A stretch of 8,666 nucleotides of DNA from JBIIJL01 sp044233795 (GTDB lineage: Bacteria; Pseudomonadota; Gammaproteobacteria; Legionellales; Legionellaceae). Where the stretch lies: NCBI GenBank assembly GCA_044233795.1, contig JBIIJL010000079.1, forward strand, positions 1 to 8,666, read 5' to 3'. Of the stretch, positions 5,912-8,666 are shown piece after piece (within the stretch, counting starts at the first letter, position 1; each line of letters starts with the position of its first letter). The notes beneath the pieces were generated by a model. It did not search any database, was not told the DNA's origin, and was given only the letters and a program-made list of their open reading frames with translations. The translations under genes and the position numbers were made by a program.

Positions 5912-6358
5912 TCCAAAAAATTCTAATTGCCGCCAGGCTTCAAAAAGTATAATTGCTACTGCATTTGATAGATTGAGACTTCGGCTTTGTTTAAGCATTG
6001 GGATACGAATGGGTGCAAATTGCTTACGCAAAGACTCTGGAAGACCGCGGGTTTCAGCACCAAAAAGAAGCATGTCTTCATCTTGATAAGTGATCGCTGT
6101 GTAGGGCACTGTTGCTTTGGTTGAGCAGGCAAAAATTCTTCGTTTTGCATTTTGCTCAATGAAGTCTTCATCGCTTTGATAATGGAATATATTGGTCCAC
6201 TCATGATAATCAAGTCCCGCACGACGCATACGTTTGTCATCTAAGGTAAAGCCCAATGGATGAATTAAATGAAGCTTTGCGCCGGTGTTGGCGCAAAGTC
6301 TAATGATATTTCCGGTATTGGGTGGAATTTCAGGCTGGTGAAGGGCGATGTGTAGCAT
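5903..6358 (-). CDS. trmL: tRNA (cytidine/uridine-34-2'-O)-methyltransferase TrmL
   Basis: TrmL methylates the ribose 2'-OH of the wobble nucleotide of tRNA-Leu isoacceptors, using S-adenosylmethionine. It belongs to the SPOUT superfamily and acts as a cytosolic dimer. With the ATG at 6358 it is 151 residues (E. coli TrmL is 157) and begins MLHIALHQPEIPPNTGNIIR, aligning with the E. coli start. Other blocks are DDKRMRRAGLDYHEW at 40-54, FGAETRGLP at 99-107 and the trefoil-knot SAM-binding segment IPMLKQSRSLNLSNAVAI at 119-136. The frame is open 27 codons further up to 6439, but that part lies inside mlaA and has no family match. No clear Shine-Dalgarno precedes 6358. The first 29 bp overlap the mlaA end, so translation probably depends on coupling to mlaA. 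Confidence 0.96.
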   Translation of the reverse strand: MLHIALHQPEIPPNTGNIIRLCANTGAKLHLIHPLGFTLDDKRMRRAGLDYHEWTNIFHYQSDEDFIEQNAKRRIFACSTKATVPYTAITYQDEDMLLFGAETRGLPESLRKQFAPIRIPMLKQSRSLNLSNAVAIILFEAWRQLEFFGSL

Positions 6359-7142
6359 GTTGGGCCGAGGTGATAGGGGTGGGGGATGGCGTGCCATTTT
6401 CTGGTGTTGCAGATAACACACCGTCGTCAGCTGTTTCACCTACGTAGAGTGAGCCGTTATCTTGTTGTTCTCCAGTAATGAGGTAGTTACGGTGTTGTAA
6501 ATATGCATCTCGGATAAAGCTATATTTATCAAGTGCTTCATCGATCAATCGCTCGTTTTCTAGCAATTGTGATCTTAAATCAACATACCGAATACCGAGC
6601 AAGGGATAGAGCACTGCATTTGAATGGATATAGGGATAAGGAGTAAATAGCGCATAATCAAACATCAAGCCCATGCCATCACGAAATGTGCTTGGGCCCA
6701 AAAATGGAATAACAAAATAAGGGGATTTTTTATCTCCCCATTTAGCAAAGGTTAAACCCAAATCGTTACTATGGGGTGGTAATTTGAAGGTGCTTGCTGG
6801 GTCGAAGATGCCACCGATACCAATGGTTGAGTTGGCAATGAATCGCCAACTATCCTTGAGCGCTTGGTTAAAAGAGGCCTGTAATAGATCGTTGGCTATG
6901 GTTGGGAGCAGATTGACATTATTGTAGGCATTGTTAATGCCATGTCGTATCAGCGGCGGGACGATTGCTACATAGACTTTAGCTGGTGGTTTAAGAACGT
7001 ACTTATCAAACGTCATGTTAAATGCGTGGGTTTTACGATTGAGTGACTCATAGGGGTCGTCAGGGTGGTTACCTTTCGCAATACAGCTTGATAAAAGGAG
7101 AATAAGAAATCCAGCACTTAACGCATTGAATAAACGCATCAT
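6330..7142 (-). CDS. mlaA: Outer-membrane lipid-asymmetry lipoprotein MlaA (VacJ)
   Basis: MlaA sits in the inner leaflet of the outer membrane and removes surface-exposed phospholipids, passing them to MlaC and the MlaFEDB transporter. The 270-residue frame starts with a lipoprotein signal peptide: a basic residue (R), a hydrophobic stretch (FLILLL), then the lipobox L-S-S-C with the lipidated cysteine at residue 20. Family blocks follow: DPYESLNRKTHAFN, RFIANSTIGIGGIFDPAS, SPYFVIPFLGPSTFRDGMG and the helical DKYSFIRDAYLQHRNYL. Beyond these, about 45 residues form a Thr/Pro/Ser-rich tail ending HATHRPSPA, probably disordered. Three possible starts lie side by side: GTG 7145, ATG 7142 and ATG 7139, with AGAAG just before; the choice hardly matters. 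A promoter-like element precedes it. trmL overlaps the tail. No other mla genes are in the window. Confidence 0.96.
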   Translation of the reverse strand: MMRLFNALSAGFLILLLSSCIAKGNHPDDPYESLNRKTHAFNMTFDKYVLKPPAKVYVAIVPPLIRHGINNAYNNVNLLPTIANDLLQASFNQALKDSWRFIANSTIGIGGIFDPASTFKLPPHSNDLGLTFAKWGDKKSPYFVIPFLGPSTFRDGMGLMFDYALFTPYPYIHSNAVLYPLLGIRYVDLRSQLLENERLIDEALDKYSFIRDAYLQHRNYLITGEQQDNGSLYVGETADDGVLSATPENGTPSPTPITSAQHATHRPSPA

Positions 7143-7168
7143 CACTTCTTTTTTTGATTTGAATTTTC

Positions 7169-7197
7169 ATCATACACCAGAACCATGATCTTGGAAA
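7169..7197 (-). promoter_or_regulatory. Sigma-70-type promoter for mlaA-trmL
   Basis: On the minus strand TTTCCA (7197-7192), a 17-bp spacer and TATGAT (7174-7169) match the consensus at 4/6 and 5/6. Initiation near 7162 gives a leader of about 20 nt before the mlaA start, carrying a purine-rich AAAAAAAGAAG ribosome binding region. Prediction by eye. Confidence 0.5.
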
Positions 7198-7227
7198 CGA
7201 AACTTGTCATCTCTCCAAGGTAAACTC

Positions 7228-7344
7228 ATGAATGCTCAAAAAAAATGCCTAGTTTTTGTGTGCATAATCAGTCTGCTACAAGTCTTTGTATTGATGATTA
7301 ATTCGAAAACTCAATGCATTGATTATTATTGCATTTTAAACTGA
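7228..7344 (+). CDS. Possible 38-residue small hydrophobic peptide
   Basis: A short ORF (ATG 7228, TGA 7342-7344) has AAGGT seven nucleotides upstream of the start. The peptide begins MNAQKKCLVFVCIISLLQVF, giving a basic N-terminus and a hydrophobic span of about 17 residues (CLVFVCIISLLQVFVLMI), followed by a polar tail with two cysteines (QCIDYYCILN). This resembles either a single-pass small membrane protein or a signal-like peptide. It lies between mlaA (divergent) and the secreted-peptide gene, whose 3' end it overlaps tail-to-tail by 19 bp. No clear promoter was found on this strand, and an ORF this short may be fortuitous. Confidence 0.3.
   Translation: MNAQKKCLVFVCIISLLQVFVLMINSKTQCIDYYCILN
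7313..7335. repeat. Inverted repeat at the end of the secreted-peptide gene
   Basis: AATGCA (7313-7318) and TGCATT (7330-7335) form a 6-bp stem around an 11-nt AT-rich loop; the left arm is also part of the palindrome CAATGCATTG (7312-7321). It spans the stop codon of the minus-strand small gene and the last codons of the plus-strand ORF. On the minus strand GAGTTTTCG follows, so it could act as a weak terminator, but the T run is only four long and the stem is AT-rich. Confidence 0.3.
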
Positions 7345-7523
7345 CCGGTTGTTGGATCTGGTCTAGTTTCGTATACGTCACCTGTTGCATTGGTTGAGGC
7401 TTTTGGAATGTTCAGCCTCGTTGCGCTCTTATTGTCACTTGCTGCATACACGTATGTGGGAGTTGCCAAAAAGATCACGCCCATCAAAAGAAGTCCACTC
7501 GTTCGTTTTTTGATATGTTCCAT
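7326..7523 (-). CDS. Small predicted secreted peptide, unknown function
   Basis: This is a 65-residue ORF that I do not recognise. It has a clear Sec signal peptide: a basic start (MEHIKKRTSG), a hydrophobic core (LLLMGVIFLA) and a probable signal peptidase I site after A27 (VYA before ASD), leaving a mature peptide of about 38 residues that is polar and ends DVYETRPDPTTGQFKMQ. There is no cysteine, so it is neither a lipoprotein nor disulfide-bonded. Translation is supported by a strong Shine-Dalgarno (AAGGAAGGA) about 8 nt upstream of the ATG at 7523. A TATAAT lies about 50 nt upstream of the start. It appears to be a single-gene unit diverging from uvrD and is more likely periplasmic than external. 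No function can be assigned. Confidence 0.7.
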   Translation of the reverse strand: MEHIKKRTSGLLLMGVIFLATPTYVYAASDNKSATRLNIPKASTNATGDVYETRPDPTTGQFKMQ

Positions 7524-7572
7524 TGTTTGTTCCTTCCTTCAACTAGATTAGCTATCATGCGCTCACTCTTCA

Positions 7573-7578
7573 ATTATA
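7573..7578 (-). promoter_or_regulatory. Possible -10 element for the secreted-peptide gene
   Basis: On the minus strand the sequence is TATAAT, a perfect -10 hexamer, placing the start near 7566 and giving a leader of about 43 nt that includes the strong Shine-Dalgarno. The sequence at the -35 distance (TCCTCG) does not match consensus; a TTGTTA occurs only 11 bp upstream. Tentative. Confidence 0.35.
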
Positions 7579-7611
7579 GCTCAAAATATTAACAACGAGG
7601 ATTTGACTCAG

Positions 7612-7686
7612 ATGAAATGGGGTTGTTCTTTGCCTGGTAAATTGATGATAATGCCGGGATCACAATTGTTATGGACGGATGAATGA
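7612..7686 (+). CDS. Possible 24-codon leader ORF coupled to uvrD
   Basis: A 24-codon ORF starts at ATG 7612 (MKWGCSLPGK...) and stops at TGA 7684-7686, overlapping the uvrD start as ATGA. A GAGG element lies 11 nt upstream of its start, somewhat far. uvrD has only a weak GGA before its own ATG, so ribosomes finishing this ORF could re-initiate at uvrD. No recognisable peptide similarity. The overlap could be chance, as the region is short. Confidence 0.3.
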   Translation: MKWGCSLPGKLMIMPGSQLLWTDE

Positions 7687-8666
7687 ATAAAGTAGCCTGG
7701 CTTCAGGAGCTCAATGAACCTCAATTTACCGCGGTGACGGCCCCTTTGGGCAATCATCTCGTTTTGGCTGGTGCGGGGAGCGGGAAAACCAAAGTTTTGG
7801 TTAATCGTATAGCTTGGTTGGTTGAAAATGAGCATCTTTCGTTGCATGGTATTTTGGCGGTTACTTTTACGAACAAGGCTGCGGGCGAGATGAAAATGCG
7901 TTTAAGCCAGCTTCTGCATTGCCCATTGCAGGGTTTTTGGGTGGGGACTTTTCACGGACTATGCCATCGTCTATTAAGACGGCACTATAAAGAAGCACGA
8001 CTTCCAGAAGAATTTCATATTTTAGACAGCGAAGACCAAGCACGATTGATTAAACGAGTTATCACGTCTCTTCGTCTTGATGTTGAGCAATGGCCAGTTA
8101 AACAGGCACAGCTTTTTATCAATAGTAACAAAGATGAAGGACTGCGTCCTAGTCATATCAATCCAGTGTCCTATGGTCCTGGTCGGCAATTGGTTGAAAT
8201 TTATAAGGCTTATGAGGCAGCCTGTCAGACGGCTGGCGTCATTGATTTTGCTGAGCTTATACTTCGTGCCCATGAATTGTTGCGCGATAATCCATCGCTC
8301 TTGGAGCATTATCAAGCGCGTTTTCAAGCAATTTTAGTTGATGAGTTTCAAGACACCAATGCAGTGCAATATGCTTGGATAAGGCTCCTAAAAGGGACAG
8401 AGACGTCGGTGATGGCTGTTGGTGATGATGATCAATCCATTTATGGCTGGCGAGGGGCAAAGGTTGAAAATATAGAACGTTTTTCACGAGATTTTGCCCC
8501 AGTTAGTGTAATTCGTCTTGAGCAAAATTATCGCTCCACTTCTACTATCCTAGATGCAGCAAATGGCCTTATAGCAAATAACCCATCCAGAATGGGGAAG
8601 TCACTTTGGACCTCGCGAAAAGTAGGCGATAAAATTCTTTGTTATAGTGCGTTTAACGAGCTTGAT
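7683..8666 (+). CDS. uvrD: DNA helicase II UvrD, C-terminal part beyond window
   Basis: UvrD is a superfamily 1A 3'-5' DNA helicase that displaces the incised oligonucleotide in nucleotide excision repair, unwinds nicked DNA in mismatch repair and removes RecA from DNA. The visible 328 codons are the N-terminal part (E. coli UvrD is 720 residues). Motifs in order are: Q motif with Q14 in LNEPQ; Walker A AGAGSGKT at 29-36; motif Ia TFTNKAAGEM at 61-70; motif Ib GTFH at 88-91; Walker B (motif II) DEFQDTN at 220-226; motif III GDDDQSIYGWRGA at 247-259; and motif IV LEQNYRST at 279-286. The start at 7683 is fixed by an in-frame TGA immediately before it and by alignment of the N-terminus with UvrD. 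Rep and PcrA are close relatives, but the N-terminus and LASH-free spacing favour UvrD. I saw no clear LexA box upstream. Confidence 0.95.
   Translation, partial: MNKVAWLQELNEPQFTAVTAPLGNHLVLAGAGSGKTKVLVNRIAWLVENEHLSLHGILAVTFTNKAAGEMKMRLSQLLHCPLQGFWVGTFHGLCHRLLRRHYKEARLPEEFHILDSEDQARLIKRVITSLRLDVEQWPVKQAQLFINSNKDEGLRPSHINPVSYGPGRQLVEIYKAYEAACQTAGVIDFAELILRAHELLRDNPSLLEHYQARFQAILVDEFQDTNAVQYAWIRLLKGTETSVMAVGDDDQSIYGWRGAKVENIERFSRDFAPVSVIRLEQNYRSTSTILDAANGLIANNPSRMGKSLWTSRKVGDKILCYSAFNELD

Noticed and set aside
5956..6240. 94-codon minus-strand ORF in another frame within trmL.
   Set aside because: The TrmL frame is intact with all SPOUT motifs, so this is a frame shadow rather than a frameshifted gene.
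7608..7847. 79-codon minus-strand ORF opposite the uvrD start.
   Set aside because: It is antisense to the conserved Q motif and Walker A of UvrD and has no recognisable domain; it is a shadow of uvrD.
8022..8487. Overlapping ORFs of 76-101 codons in other frames within uvrD.
   Set aside because: The UvrD frame is continuous with all expected helicase motifs here, and these ORFs have no features of their own.
1..8666. Mobile elements, CRISPR arrays, tRNA or rRNA genes, toxin-antitoxin or defence systems.
   Set aside because: I looked on both strands for spaced repeats, transposase or integrase motifs, tRNA-like cloverleaves and nuclease signatures and saw none; nearly all of the window is accounted for by housekeeping genes.

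Overview
This window looks like the chromosome of a gammaproteobacterium of moderate-to-low GC. The evidence is the cluster rhodanese (YibN-type), SecB, GpsA on one strand, which is a recognisable gammaproteobacterial arrangement, together with TrmL, the lipoprotein MlaA/VacJ and UvrD, all of the gammaproteobacterial type. The Acidithiobacillus-type glutamate-cysteine ligase and the short intergenic spaces suggest a lineage away from the enterics (for example Legionellales), but I cannot fix the genus from sequence alone.

Layout. Positions 1-3516 hold a leftward (minus-strand) series, in order of transcription: a 93-residue two-helix membrane protein, a stand-alone rhodanese overlapping it, a membrane-anchored YibN-type rhodanese with its own promoter, the export chaperone secB, glycerol-3-phosphate dehydrogenase gpsA, and a yfcH-like SDR epimerase cut by the window's left edge. 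A 116-bp divergent spacer (3517-3632) separates this from the rightward pair gshA-gshB (3633-5911), which makes glutathione in two steps and is joined by an ATGA overlap. gshB runs tail-to-tail into a leftward pair, mlaA then trmL (7142-5903), which overlap by 29 bp. The stretch 7143-7682 holds a short gene for a predicted secreted peptide (minus strand), a possible 38-codon ORF (plus strand), and a possible 24-codon leader ORF whose stop overlaps the uvrD start. uvrD runs rightward off the window end.

How the genes fit together. The central theme is thiol and sulfur chemistry: two rhodaneses diverge from gshAB. The E. coli order yibN-grxC-secB-gpsA is kept here except that the glutaredoxin gene grxC is absent. 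The rest is housekeeping: protein export, phospholipid precursor synthesis, outer-membrane lipid asymmetry, tRNA modification and DNA repair.

I found no mobile element, CRISPR array, RNA gene, defence system or clearly new multi-gene system. The less-explained items are small: the 93-residue membrane protein paired with a rhodanese, the orphan secreted peptide, the two short plus-strand ORFs, and a 13-bp dyad upstream of secB. Promoter calls were made by eye and are tentative.
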